Below, in pieces: positions 10,939 to 23,630 of a DNA stretch of 64,000 nt (position 1 is its first letter; each line of letters starts with the position of its first letter). Below the pieces are notes generated by a model. It was not told where the DNA came from and did no database searches. It saw nothing but the letters and a program-made list of their open reading frames with translations. The DNA is taken from the NCBI RefSeq assembly GCF_001625215.2, contig NC_030382.2, positions 19,002,823-19,066,822 on the forward strand. Reading direction: 5' to 3'. A program made the position numbers and the translations under genes. This stretch comes from Daucus carota subsp. sativus. Lineage: Eukaryota; Streptophyta; Magnoliopsida; Apiales; Apiaceae.

Positions 10939-13900
10939 TATAATATCCCGTGATTTTTAGAATAATATTAATAGATTAGTATTAATAAAAAAAAGGGATT
11001 AAAATTGGATTATGAATAGGATTTAAAATTGAACTAAGATGATAAAGTTAGAATATGGATCAGACTTGTATTCGGATAATGGATAGGTTTACGATTAGGG
11101 TTTCAAGACCCTATATAATGATTGTGTTCCCTCATTCTTTTATATACACTTTTGAGAGCCACCCAACCTTCTCTTCGTTTTTATTGCAAAAATTCGCAGG
11201 GCTTTATTCTCATAAATCAGTTGTCTTGTAAAATTCGTAGTAAATTCAATTCATATCGGATTTCGACGATTCTTGATGTTTCGGAAAGCTCTTTCAATCT
11301 CCTACAACGTTTGTTCACAATGTTTTCTCAGATTAAGTTCGAACTGTTCTCAAAATTACGAAACTTAATCAGATCCTGTTTATTCTTTGAGTTCTGAATC
11401 AGCGGACGTTTTATTTAATTCCCGATTCGTTATAACTCCGAATTTGATGAGACATATCTTTTCAGAAAGGTCTTTTCGTTCTCTACGACTTTCGTGTTTT
11501 GAGTATTTCCATAAAACATCGTTTAGGGGGTCAAAACATTAGATTATTGATCTGGGCAGATTGGAACAATGGAGATATTTGGAGTTTAAGATAATGTCGG
11601 GGTTCGGGAGTTTAGATGGTCCCTTGTGAGGTTCGCTAGTGTTTGAATTTGCTATTTTCGAGGTACGGATTTCGTTCTCTTTTATTCAACACTACTTCTA
11701 TTAGTGTTAGGTAAATTTGATTACTCTGGTTTGATCTTTTCTGTTCGGTGTGTTTGTACTGATTCGACCCTGTTTAATTCAGCGATATTCATGTTACAAC
11801 TTGTTATATTCGTTTCATCTTTACTTTGTTCCTTCCGCGAATATTTATTTGACTGATTTGATTTCTCAAAATTATCACACAATCTATTTCAAAATCGTTT
11901 TTTTAGTTGTATTCCAAACTATAAAAGAATCTGTTTTACTTCTGTTCGAATTTTACTCGGCTATTCCTCATGGAAATAAATTATTTTTAATTCGTACGGA
12001 TTTTGTCCTTTTTATTCATCGCTATTCGTGCTAAACTGTTTTGGACTCTTTTCATGACTTCCAACAATTATTTTAAAATCTGTTTTGAGATATTCAAATA
12101 TTTGTCCTCCGATTTTCAAAAATTATACAAATTATGATTTGTTCGGCTTATTTGAAATATCTGTACCGTATGATTTTAAAATTGTGAACACTATTTTATT
12201 TATGTGAACTGATGTGCTAAAAATCGCAAGTGCACGATCCCGTTTTAGTAATATAAGATTCGATCCACAAGAACTAAAATTATTTTCGCGAAAATTTAAT
12301 TTTTAACTTAATCGAATTAGACCACTTGTTTTGGAGATATTTTGTTAATCTGAATTAAGAATTTAAAACTACAAATACCAACTAATGAATAACTAATTAA
12401 TAATTAATTAATTAATAGAAAACGATCAAGATTAATAAAATAGTAAGCAAATAAACACACTGGTAATGTCAACAGTAAGCAAATGAACATATGCGGCCGC
12501 AAAGTAAGACAAACAAAAAAAAACAAAGCTGGAACGCGACAGAAAAAGAAAAATAAATAAATAATAAATAAAATAAAATATTTAAACGCGTGTGTATCAC
12601 TGAATCATACTAATCGAGCAGCAGCGTTATTAATCCAGGTGGTTCACTAAGCTCATCAGACGCGAACAAAACAAATGACACGCTCCGTCCTTCTCTGAAT
12701 CAATCGAGATAGCCTGGAATAACTTAAATCTCGCTTTAAGCCATTCCAAATATAACAAATAAAGCCCCACTAACTTTTAAACCAAATTCAACATCAAATT
12801 TTACACTAAATAGCACCTAAACTACCCATTTTTTTTACCAAAACAAGACCCAAATCAAGCCAAAACAACTCCAATTTATACCAAACTTTAAATCTAGCTT
12901 ATATAAAATATAATTAACCAAAACCCACTAATCTCAAGTCAAAATCATAAACTAAAATTTACACTAAAAAGCCCCTAAAAATACCAAAACCAAGAACAAC
13001 AACAACACCAAAACATACCAAACTAACTCCAAATTAAGCCAAACTTCAAAACTAGCTTTATCTACCATGTCTCTAACAAAACCCCATCAAACTACAAACC
13101 AAAATATCAACTAAATCATTGAACCCACTAATAATATTGAGAATTAAAAGGGGCTCAAGCTAAATATTAAAAATGTTAGTTCAAAACACAAAATAAAGGC
13201 TCTTCAACCCACAAGTGGTTGACATAAATGCCACTTTATCCACTTGTTAGAAAGAAGGTTAGTCATAGCCATAAATTTTAACAAAGCAAGGATGCAAGAG
13301 ATAAAGAAACTAAATTTGAACTTATATATATATGAAAAGTGTTTACTATATTTGTGAGATTACAAGTGAAAGAGAAAGCTATTCCGGATGTAGAAGATGA
13401 TAAGGGAGGCTACTAACAACTAGGTAAAAACTAGGGTAAAGACTAAGTTGGTGGCTAATGAGAGGGAAGGATGTTTATATAGGCCTAGATTAGGGTTTTA
13501 GGGGTAGAAGGGTCTTTGTGTCTTGATTTTCTTTTCCTTTTTTTCTTCTTTTTCTTCTTCTTTTCTTTTTCTTCCTCTTTTTCCCTTCTTTCACCTTTTT
13601 GTTACTTTTTCTCTTGAATTCTCGATTTCTCTAAAAATTCCTGAAAACAAAACAATTAACTAATAAAAATACGAAAACAAGCAATAAATAGGTAGTTAAA
13701 ATGTGCAAAATAATGGACCTATCATGAACCCTTAGAGATATAAGGTATACCGAGTTACCCAGCTGTAGGGTTACTACAGCCATGTCTTTGCGGCATCATT
13801 GACATGACACTTCCGTAGCAGTGTGATTGGTCACGGCGTATACTTCTGTTAGCTCTTGGGAGGAGCTTTGGCCATTTTGATTATTTATTCAGGATACGTG

Positions 13901-14365
13901 GGTGCACCCAGTTCAGTTTATTTGATTTGTGATTTGGCGGTGACGTTGTATATGCCGTACACGTTAACCGGTTTGTTGCACACATTAGGTACCCTATGAT
14001 GTGTGTATTTGTATCTGTTTTGATCTCGGTATGAAATATCCTAACCCTCGTTGCATCAGCCTATTTATTTTAAAAATTATTGTTTTATATGATGGTCAAA
14101 ATATTTTAAATGTTTCTTGTTTTGTAAATGCTTCCAATCCATACTGGGCATTTGGCTCATGCTGCATGCCGTATTCTTCTTCTAGCAGGTTCTTAGGGGG
14201 ATCCGGGACTGTGTGATGGAGAGCTACCCTCGGTTATAGTGATTTAGAACTATGGACCTTTAGTGTTATTAAGAATTTATGGTTAGTGATTCCATTTACT
14301 CAAGTTTGGAACATATTAGTACTCTGTTTGCAGATTTTGGATTTGTAGGTAACCTCTCGTCTTAA
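10939..14365 (+). repeat. LTR A of the tandem gypsy-type LTR array (split by a solo LTR)
   Basis: Starts TATAATATCCCG (first G of the consensus TGTAATATCCCG mutated) and runs to 12209, then continues at 13730-14365 after a foreign insertion; about 1.9 kb in total. It contains TATATAA at 11112-11118 followed by a leader. It ends CTCTCGTCTTAA, about 20 bp short of the full terminus seen in copies C and D (...TGTTACA), and abuts LTR B. Short open frames here recur in every copy and are not genes. Confidence 0.75.
12210..13724 (-). mobile_element. Solo LTR of another retrotransposon, inserted in LTR A
   Basis: Read on the minus strand it starts TGATAGGTCCATTATTTTGC and ends AGCACATCA, so it has TG...CA ends. 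A 5-bp target duplication TGAAC flanks it at 12205-12209 and 13725-13729. LTR A continues seamlessly on both sides. Length 1515 bp, with a C/T-rich tract around 13530-13600. No coding frame. The lineage is unproven. Confidence 0.8.
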
Positions 14366-16263
14366 TGTAATATCCCGTAATTTTTAGAATAATATTAATA
14401 GATTAGTATTAATAAAAAAAAGGGATTAAAATTGGATTATGAATAAGATTTAAAATTGAACTAGGATGATAGAGTTAGAATATGTATCAGACTTGTATTC
14501 AGATAATGGATAGGTTTACGATTAGGGTTTCAAGACTCTATATAATGATTGTGTTCCCTCATTCTTTTATATACACTTTTGAGAGCCACCCAACCTTCTC
14601 TTCGTTTTTATTACAAAAATTCACAGGGCTTTATTCTCATAAATCAGCTGTCCTGTAAAATTCGTAGTAAATTCAATTCTTATCGGATTTCAACGATTCT
14701 TGAAGTTTCGGAAAGCTCTTTCAATCTCCTACAACTTTCGTTCACAATGTTTTCTCAGATTATATTCAAACTGTTCTCAAAATTACAAAACATAATCAGA
14801 TCCTGTTTATTCTTGAGTTCTGGATCAACGGACGTTTTATTTAATGCCCGGTTCGTTATAACTCCGATTTTGATGAGCCATACCTTTTCACAAAGGTCTT
14901 TGCGTTCTCTACGACTTTCGTGTTTTGAGTTTTCCATAAAACATCTTTTAGAGGGTCAAAACAGTAGATTATTGATCTGGGCAGATTGGAACCATGGAGA
15001 TATTTGGAGTTTAAGATAATGTCGGGGTTCGGGAGTTTAGATGGTCCCTTGTGAGGTTCGCTAGTGTTTGAATTTGCTATTTTCGAGGTACGGATTTCGT
15101 TCTCTTTTATTCAGCACTACTTCTATTAGTGTTAGGTAAATTTGATTACTCTGTTTTGATCCTTTCTGTTCGGTGTGTTTGTACGGATTCGACCCTGTTT
15201 AATTCAGCGATATTCATGTTACAACTTGTTATATTCGTTTCATCTTTACTCTGTTCCTTCCGCGACTATTTATTTGACTGATTTGATTTCTGAAAATTAT
15301 CTCACAATCTATTTCAAAATCATTTTTTTCAGTTGTATTCCAAACTATAAAAGAATCTGTTTTACTTCTGTTCGAATTTTACTCGGCTATTCCTCATGGA
15401 AATAAACTATTTTTGATTCGTACGGATTTTGTCCTTTTTATTCATCGCTATTCGTACTAAACTGTTTTGGACTCTTTTCATGACTTCCAAAAATTATTTT
15501 AAAATCTGTTTTGAGATATTCAAATATTTGTCCTCCGATTTTCAAAGATTATACAAATTATGATTTGTTCGGCTTATTTGAAATATCTGTACCGTGTGAT
15601 TTTAAAATTGTGAAAACTATTTTATTTATGTGAACTCTTAGAGATATAAGGTATATCGAGTTACCCAGCTGTAGGGGTACTACAGCCATGTCTTTGCGGC
15701 ACCATTGACATGACACTTCCGTGGCAGTGTGATTGGTCACGGCGTATCCTTCTCTTAGCTCCTGGGAGGAGCTTTGGCCATTTTGATTATTTGTTCAGGA
15801 TACGTGGGTGCACCCAGTTCAGTTTGATTTGATTTGTGATTTGGCGGTGACGTTGTATATGCCATACACGTTAACCGGTTTGTTGCACACATTAGGTACC
15901 CTATGATGTGTGTATTTGTATCTGTTTTGATCTCGGTATGAAATATCCTAACCCTCATTGCATCAGCCTAGTTATTTTGAAAATTATTGTTTTATATGAT
16001 TGTCAAAATATTTTAAATGTTTCTTGTTTTGTAAATGCTTCCAATCCGTACTGGGCATTTGGCTCATGATGTATTCTTCTTCTGGCAGGTTCTTAGGGGG
16101 ATCCGGGACTGTGTGATGGAGAGCTACCCTCGGTTACAGTGATATAAATATGGACCTTTAGTGTTATTAAGAATTTATGGTTAGTGATTCTATTTACTCA
16201 AGTTTGGAACATATTAGTACTCTGTTTGCAGATTTTGGATTTGTAGGTAATTTCTCGTCTTAA
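14366..16263 (+). repeat. LTR B of the tandem array
   Basis: 1898 bp, starting TGTAATATCCCGTAATTTTT and ending CTCGTCTTAA, where LTR C begins at once. Like copy A it lacks the terminal ~20 bp. It has the same TATA-like TATATAA (near 14539) and the same downstream leader as the other copies. Confidence 0.8.
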
Positions 16264-18181
16264 TGTAATATCCCGTAATTTTTAGAATAATATTAATAGA
16301 TTAGTATTAATAAAAAAAAGGGATTAAAATTGGATTATGAATAAGATTTAAAATTGAACTGGGATGATAGAGTTAGAATATGGATCAGACTTGTATTCGG
16401 ATAATGGATAGGTTTACGATTAGGGTTTCAAGACTCTATATAATGATTGTGTTCCCTCATTATTTTATATACACTTTTGAGAGCCACCCAACCTTCTCTT
16501 CGTTTTTATTACAAAAATTCGCAGGGCTTTATTCTCATAAATCAGCTTTCCTGTAAAATTCGTAATAAATTCAATTCTTTTCGGATTTCGACGATTCTTG
16601 AAGTTTCGGAAAGCTCTTTCAATCTCCTACAACTTTCGTTCACAATGTTTTCTCAGATTATGTTCGAACTGTTCTCAAAATTACAAAACTTAATCAGATC
16701 CTGTTTATTCTTTGAGTTCTGGATCAGCGGACGTTTTATTTAATGCCCGGTTCGTTATAACTCCGATTTTGATGAGCCATACCTTTTCACAAAGGTCTTT
16801 TCCTTCTCTACGACTTTCGTGTTTTGAGTTTTCCAAAAAACATCTTTTAGAGGGTCAAAACAATAGATTATTGATCTGGGCAGATTGGAACAATGGAGAT
16901 ATTTGGAGTTTAAGATAATGTCGGGGTTCGGGAGTTTAGATTGTCCCTTGTGAGGTTCGCTAGTGTTTGAATTTGCTATTTTCGAGGTACGGATTTCGTT
17001 CTCTTTTATTCAGCACTACTTCTATTAGTGTTAGGTAAATTTGATTACTCTGTTTTGATCCTTTCTGTTCGGTGTGTTTGTACGGATTCGACCCTGTTTA
17101 ATTCAGCGATATTCATGTTACAAATTGTTATATTCGTTTCATCTTTACTCTGTTCCTTCCGCGACTATTTATTTGACTGATTTGATTTCTGAAAATTATC
17201 TCACAATCTATTTCAAAATCGTTTTTTTCAGTTGTATTCCAAACTATAAAAGAATCTGTTTTACTTCTGTTCGAATTTTACTCGGCTATTCCTCATGGAA
17301 ATAAACTATTTTTAATTCGTACGGATTTTGTCCTTTTTATTCATCGCTATTCGTACTAAACTGTTTTGGACTCTTTTCATGACTTCCAAAAATTATTTTA
17401 AAATCTGTTTTGAGATATTCAAATATTTGTCCTCCGATTTTCAAAATTATACAAATTATGATTTGTTCGGCTTATTTGAAATATCTGTACCGTGTGATTT
17501 GAAAATTGTGAAAACTATTTTATTTATGTGAACTCTTAGAGATATAAGGTATATCGAGTTACCCAGCTGTAGGGGTACTACAGCCATGTCTTTGCGGCAC
17601 CAATTGACATGACACTCCGTGGCAGTGTGATTGGTCACGGCGTATCCTTCTGTTAGCTCCTGGGAGGAGCTTTGGCCATTTTGATTATTTGTTCAGGATA
17701 CGTGGGTGCACCCAGTTCAGTTTGATTTGGCTTGTGATTTGGCGGTGTCGTTGTATATGCCGTACATGTTAACCGGTTTGTTGCACACATTAGGTACCCT
17801 ATGATGTGTGTATTTGTATCTGTTTTGATCTCGGTATGAAATATCATAACCCTCGTTGCATCAGCCTATTTATTTTGAAAATTATTGCTTTATATGATGG
17901 TCAAAATATTTTAAATGTTTCTTGTTTTGTAAATGCTTCCAATCCGTACTGGGCATTTGGCTCATGCTGTATTCTTCTTCTGGCAGGTTCTTAGGGGGAT
18001 CCGGGACTGTGTGATGGAGAGCTACCCTCGGTTACAGTGATATAAATTATGGACCTTTAGTGTTATTAAGAATTTATGGTTAGTGATTCTATTTACATAA
18101 GTTTGGAACATATTAGTACTCTGTTTGCTGATTTTGGATATATAGGTAACCTCTCGTCTTAATTTAAAATGGGATGTTACA
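16264..18181 (+). repeat. LTR C: complete LTR, serves as 5' LTR of a compact element
   Basis: 1918 bp, TGTAATATCCCG...GGGATGTTACA, so the ends TGTAA / TTACA form an inverted pair. It is followed by a primer binding site, which makes it a 5' LTR. The style of ends and primer site fits Ty3/gypsy chromovirus LTRs. Confidence 0.8.
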
Positions 18182-18563
18182 AAAGTGGTATCAGAGCGAG
18201 GTTTTTTCCGGTAGAAAACCTATTTAGGTTGACCTGTGAGTGTGGGTAGACCCGCATTAGGATGGGTATTCTGTTCAAATTTATTTTATTTGCTTGTTTC
18301 GTTTATCAGAGTTTTATGGAAGGATTATCCGGAATAAGAGTCTACTTGGAAATGAGAGATTGAATTCGTGTGAGATGTCCGCACTTATTCGATTTAGGTA
18401 CGAGTTTTACTTTCGTTAGATTCCGGGGACGGAATCCTTATTAAGGGGGTATACATATAATATACGTAGTTCTAATTAATTAGTTATATGTCTTGATTTA
18501 AATGGGTTTGGAGAGTACATTTGAGAGAATTTGGGGACCAAATTCTTTTTAAGGAGGATAGAA
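18182..18563 (+). mobile_element. 382-bp interior between LTR C and LTR D
   Basis: It begins AAAG and then TGGTATCAGAGC (18186-18197), the initiator tRNA-Met primer binding site common in plant LTR elements. It ends TTTTTAAGGAGGATAGAA, a polypurine tract touching LTR D. In between is untranslated leader and a stub around GATTCCGGGGACGGAATCC, a typical stretch just before 3' LTRs of plant gypsy elements. There is no gag or pol. This is a deletion or TRIM/LARD-like derivative that kept both priming sites. Confidence 0.8.
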
Positions 18564-19751
18564 TGTAATATCCCGTAATTTTTAGAATAATATTAATAGA
18601 TTAGTATTAATAAAAAAAAGGGATTAAAATTGGATTATGAATAGGATTTAAAATTGAACTAGGATGATAGAGTTAGAATATGGATCAGACTTGTATTCGG
18701 ATAGTGGATAGGTTTACGATTAGGGTTTCAAGACTCTATATAATGATTGTGTTCCCTCTTTCTTTTATATACACTTTTGAGAGCCACCCAACCTTCTCTT
18801 CGTTTTTATTAAAAAAATTCGCAGGGCTTTATTCTCATAAATCAGCTGTCTTGTAAAATTCTTAGTAAATTCAATTCTTATCGGATTTCGACGATTCTTG
18901 TTGTTTCGGAAAGCTCTTTCAATCTCCTAAAACTTTCGTTCACAATGTTTTCTCAGATTATGTTCGAACTGTTCTCAAAATTACCAAACTTAATCAGATC
19001 CTATTTATTCTTTGAGTTCTGGATCAGCGGACGTTTTATTTAGTGCCCGATTCGTTATAACTCCGATTTTTATGAGCCATACCTTTTCAGAAAGGTCTTT
19101 TCGTTCTCTACGACTTTCGTGTTTTGAGTTTTTCCATAAAACATCTTTTAGAGGGTCAAAACAGTAGATTATTGATCTGGGCAGATTGGAACAATGGAGA
19201 TACACTACGCCATATATGGCCTACGACAACATCAAAAAAATGATGCCATAACCCCAAAATATGTTGCCATAGCCCGAAAAAGGGCTATTGCAACATAAAA
19301 TTTAAGTTGCACTTTTGCATGCTGCCTTAGGCTTCTATTGCAACATTTAGGTAACCTACTGCAACACGGCTTTTTATGTTACAATAGACGTTCTATTGCA
19401 ACATCTGACTATCCTATAGCAACAAATATATTATGTTACATTACACCTTTTGATTTGAAAAGAAAAAGGGGGACCCACATGTGGGTCACACTTGTAGGTC
19501 CCACTTTTTGAGTCCACGTGGATCCCACATGTGGGTCCCACATGTTAGTCCCATGTTTGGACACCTATTTTGTAGTCCCATGTTTGCAACAAATTTATAA
19601 AAGAAATTTAAAATATGCTCTTTAAATATTAAACATTCCAATAAACTATTCTTTCTTACAAATTTCATAACAAATCCAACCAAATCAAATTACCTAACAA
19701 TTCAAAACCAACTAAAAGTAACAACAATTAGCCTGTGCTCTCTAGCCTTTT

Positions 19752-19913
19752 CTCTAAAATACACCCTTCTCCATACGTAAATGAAGTGCAGGATATGTGA
19801 TTCCAAAGCTGTGACGATAGGAGTCATCTGTTCCACTAGCAAGAAACCCAAGCCTAGTGAAATCCTTGAGCCATTTCCACATAATCTTCATTAACAGCAT
19901 GGACCGCAGCATC
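19752..19913 (-). pseudogene. Captured fragment of an ABC1-family (aarF-domain) kinase gene
   Basis: On the minus strand the text encodes DAAVHAVNEDYVEMA, then after a one-base shift DFTRLGFLASGTD, then after another shift TPIV.ALES. This order is characteristic of chloroplast ABC1K/aarF-domain atypical kinases (VHAVNEDY...DFTRLGFLA.GTDV.PIVPALE). Only about 45 residues are recognisable and two frameshifts make it non-coding. It sits inside a CACTA element, so it was probably picked up by that element. Confidence 0.65.
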
Positions 19914-20937
19914 AAAAAAAAATTTGTATATTTTGCTGGATGGAGAAACAAAAGCAATTAATATAAATACTTAATTAATATCACAATCAATATACTTGGA
20001 ACAAATATTTTAGAAAGCCCAGGTCGTTTTTACTTGCGCGTAAACACAATCAATGACACAAGTGAAGAGAGTCAGATATTCACTATAGAGAGATACTCGA
20101 GTAAATCACACTGTAACTTTAACATACTTCACATTAGCAAAGACAGGGGTTTCAAAAATTAAAGTCTCGTATGCTGCATTGCTTACTGAGTATTATCACA
20201 TTTAACTATACAAATGAGCTAGACAATCAATTTGTATAAGGACTTCATTTAAAATACTAAACAAAACCTTCTGATTAATCAATAATCGCATATTACTCAT
20301 AGAACAGGAAGGCGGCTAGAAATTCATTCAAAAGACACAAAGGTTAAATGTATACAGAAGAAAACTCGGTATTTTGATGGATTTTATTAGGTTTAGGAGT
20401 ACTTTTTATCAAAAGCACATACTCCAGCTCTGTAGTTATCAAAAATACCCTATAATTCTGTATAAACAAATAAAGTTGTGTTACATTGAGCAATATAGGA
20501 ATTAGAGGGGCATTTTACATGATAAATATAGTATAAGATGATTACCTCAACCCCACGAGAGCAGTAGGCAAACTAATCTGACTCCTTCCTGGCTTTAGCT
20601 TCACTAGGGTCTCAAAAGCTTAATTATTAACATCATATTTAGCCAGAAAACAACTTCTTACATAGTAAATCTTTACTACTAATAATTATCAAGTCAGGGG
20701 AAGAACAATAATACAATACAAGTTTACAACATCAGGGGAAGAACGATGCCGGCTCTGTAAACAGAGAGTTCAAATCATATGGCAGATATATACAACAAAA
20801 AAAGAACCAGTGCTTTCTAGAAAAACTACGTGCAACATTATACTGATTCCTGAACAAATCAACTCAACAAGTCAAATGCCTATAAAAAATTACAACATTC
20901 AAGACAAACTATAAAATCAGAATGTTCCCATTAGAGT

Positions 20938-21016
20938 TAAGAGAGAGGGAGGGAGAGACAGAGGGGAGACAGAGACACACACAGAGAGAGAAGGAGAGAG
21001 AGGGAGACAGAGAGAT
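20938..21016. repeat. GA-rich microsatellite in the non-autonomous CACTA
   Basis: Degenerate (GA)n with GGGA and CACA interruptions. A purine-rich tract of similar character lies near the outer ends of the autonomous CACTA elements (40329-40700 and 61320-61440). Confidence 0.8.
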
Positions 21017-23538
21017 GTGTAACATAACATACGACCACAAATCAAAACAAAGATAGACAATGCATTTACACATAAAATCTAAAACAAAGCATGTGTATTT
21101 AAAGTGAAAAGCAAAGGATGACCACAAATCTAAGCAGATCGAAACCCCAATTAAAGTGAAAAGCTGTTGAAGCCCTAGTTTCAGAAGCCCCAATTCCCAA
21201 TTCAATCGAAGCCCTGAGAAAAATAACGACACAAAATTAAAAATATTTTAGTGATAAAAACGAAGAAACTCGTAAACAAATTTAATGAAACTATAAATCA
21301 GAAGCCCTGATTTCGCGGAATAAAGAACCTCTCAATAAAATCCCTAATTGAAGACCTGAAACAAAACTTTATTCGATTGAGAGGTGAGTATGAGGGGAGA
21401 GGTTCCCCGATTTTTTCTAATCGACGGTGCGTTTCAGCAGGGAGGTGAGAGGAGATGAGGATGAGCAGAGAGGTTTAGCAAGAGAGGTGAGGTGAGGTTA
21501 GGTGAGTGTAGAGAGTGAGGTGAGTGTTTGTTGAGTGAAATGTGAATATGTCTGAGTCTCTGACTCAAATGTGAAGCGGGAAGTTTGCCGCTCATATTTT
21601 TAGCACGCCCCCAAAAATATTTTTTGTTTATTTTTTGTTTTAATAATTCATTTTATTTTCAATTTCTTAATTGTTAAATATATAAATATTTTATATATTT
21701 TATAATTTTAATGATATACTTCAGTTACGGTGTTATTTTTTTATACATAATTAATTAGGTTCATATTTTGTTATTTAATTATTTTAAAGAGATGACATAA
21801 AAATAATATTGTATTCCAAAATTATGTTTATTCATGTTTAATATATTCTATTTTATTAATTAATCATTTGAATGTATTTTAGCTTTATTTTGTGCAAATT
21901 TTAGTATTACAAATAATTATTTTACTAATACTCTTTGCAACACATAATTTTGGCTATTGCAACATCAAATAGACATGAATGTTTATCGTTGCGATAGGTG
22001 TCGATTAGTGTCTCTAATGCAACATAATTTTGCAACACTCGCGTTCATACCATTGCGGTAGGCCATATATGGCGTAGTGATATTTGGAGTTTAAGATAAT
22101 GTCGGGGTTCGGGAGTTTAGATGGTCCCTTGTGAGGTTCGCTAGTGTTTGAATTTGCTATTTTCGAGGTACGAATTTTGTTCTCTTTTATTCAGCACTAC
22201 TTCTATTAGTGTTAGGTAAATTTGATTACTCTTTTTTGATCCTTTATGTTCGGTGTGTTTGTACGGATTCGACCCTGTTTAATTCAGCGATATTCATGTT
22301 ACAACTTGTTATATTCGTTTCATCTTTACTCTGTTCCTTCCGCGAATATTTATTTGACTGATTTGATTTCTGAAAATTATCTCACAATCTATTTCAAAAT
22401 CGTTTTTTTCAGTTGTATTCCAAACTATAAAAGAATCTGTTTTACTTCTGTTCGAATTTTACTCGGCTATTCCTCATGGAAATAAACTATTTTTGATTCG
22501 TACGGATTTTGTCCTTTTTATTCATCGCTATTCGTTCTAAACTGTTTTGGACTCTTTTCATGACTTCCAAAAATTATTTTAAAATCTGTTTTGAGATATT
22601 CAAATATTTGTCCTCCGATTTTCAAAGATTATACAAATTATGATTTGTTCGGCTTATTTGAAATATCTGTACCGTATGATTTTAAAATTTTGAACACTAT
22701 TTTATTTATGTGAACCCTTAGAGATATAAGGTATACCGAGTTACTCAGTTGTAGGGGTACTACAGCCATGTCTTTGCGGCACCATTGACATGACACTTCC
22801 GTGGCAGTGTGATTGGTCACGGCGTATCTTTCTGTTAGCTCTTGGGAGGAGCTTTGGCCATTTTGATTATTTGTTCAGGATACGTGGGTGCACCCAGTTC
22901 AGTTTGATTTGATTTGTGATTTGGCAGTGACGTTGTATATGCCGTACACGTTAACCGGTTTGTTACACACATTAGGTACCCTATGATGTGTGTATTTGTA
23001 TCTGTTTTGATCTCGGTATGAAATATCCTAACCCTCGTTGCATCACCCTATTTATTTTAAAAATTATTGTTTTATATTATGGTCAAAATATTTTAAATGT
23101 TTCTTGTTTTGTAAATGCTTCCAATCCGTACTGGGCATTTGGCTCATGCCGTATTCTTCTTCTGACAGGTTCTTATGGGGATCCGGGACTGTGTGATGGA
23201 GAGCTACCCTCGGTTACAGTGATTTAGAATTATGGACCTTTACTGTTATTAAGAATTTATGGTTAGTGATTCTATTTACTCAAGTTTGGAACATATTAGT
23301 ACTCTGTTTGCAGATTTTGGATTTGTAGGTAACCTCTCGTCTTAATTTAAGATGGGGGTGTTACAGTATATCTTGCAAACGTTATCCCGTATACATCACT
23401 ATCCCATACATCTCTCCAAAATCTCCGATTATCAAAAGATCGTTTCACGATTACTAAACCTGGAGTTGCGATTTCAAATCCGTGTTAGATGTCCGAGCAC
23501 TTCACCGCCGCTGGGCTGCCATCTCCGAGATGTATTAT

Positions 23539-23630
23539 CACTAGTACAAACTGGATTTTCAGTGTCAGTCAAATAACCCCTAAAGCGTCGGTTAAATGGC
23601 GTACCAAATGTGGGAGACGCTATAGGTATA
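23539..23630. mobile_element. Left end of a third CACTA family
   Basis: CACTAGTACAAACTGG at 23539 is a typical CACTA terminus, followed by GCGTCGGTTAAATGG, the kind of subterminal motif seen again at 28735-28935. The matching right end was not found, so the extent is unknown. The 23366-23538 stretch between LTR D and this end holds nothing recognisable. Confidence 0.5.

Larger units (their letters stand above)
19203..22079. mobile_element. Non-autonomous CACTA (En/Spm) element
   Basis: It begins CACTACGCCATATATGGCC and ends with the perfect inverse; the terminal repeat is 22 bp. The 3-bp duplication ATA flanks it (19200-19202 and 22080-22082), as expected for CACTA. Subterminal regions are full of short repeats around GCAACAT in both orientations (19250-19440, 21930-22050). 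The 2877-bp body has no transposase; it carries a decayed kinase-gene fragment and a GA-rich tract. The same terminal sequence is found on the autonomous element at 54664-61780. Confidence 0.9.
18564..23365 (+). repeat. LTR D: 3' LTR, split by a CACTA element
   Basis: Starts TGTAATATCCCG at 18564, is interrupted at 19203-22079 by a CACTA element with a 3-bp duplication, resumes, and ends GGGGGTGTTACA at 23365. Without the insertion it is about 1.92 kb. It has the full terminus like copy C. Confidence 0.8.

Noticed and set aside
11122..17994. Repeated open frames of 60-156 codons (for example starting MCSLIL or MFVRIRP)
   Set aside because: They lie inside LTR copies, recur with frame breaks, and follow the TATA-like box as leader sequence. 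No known domain.
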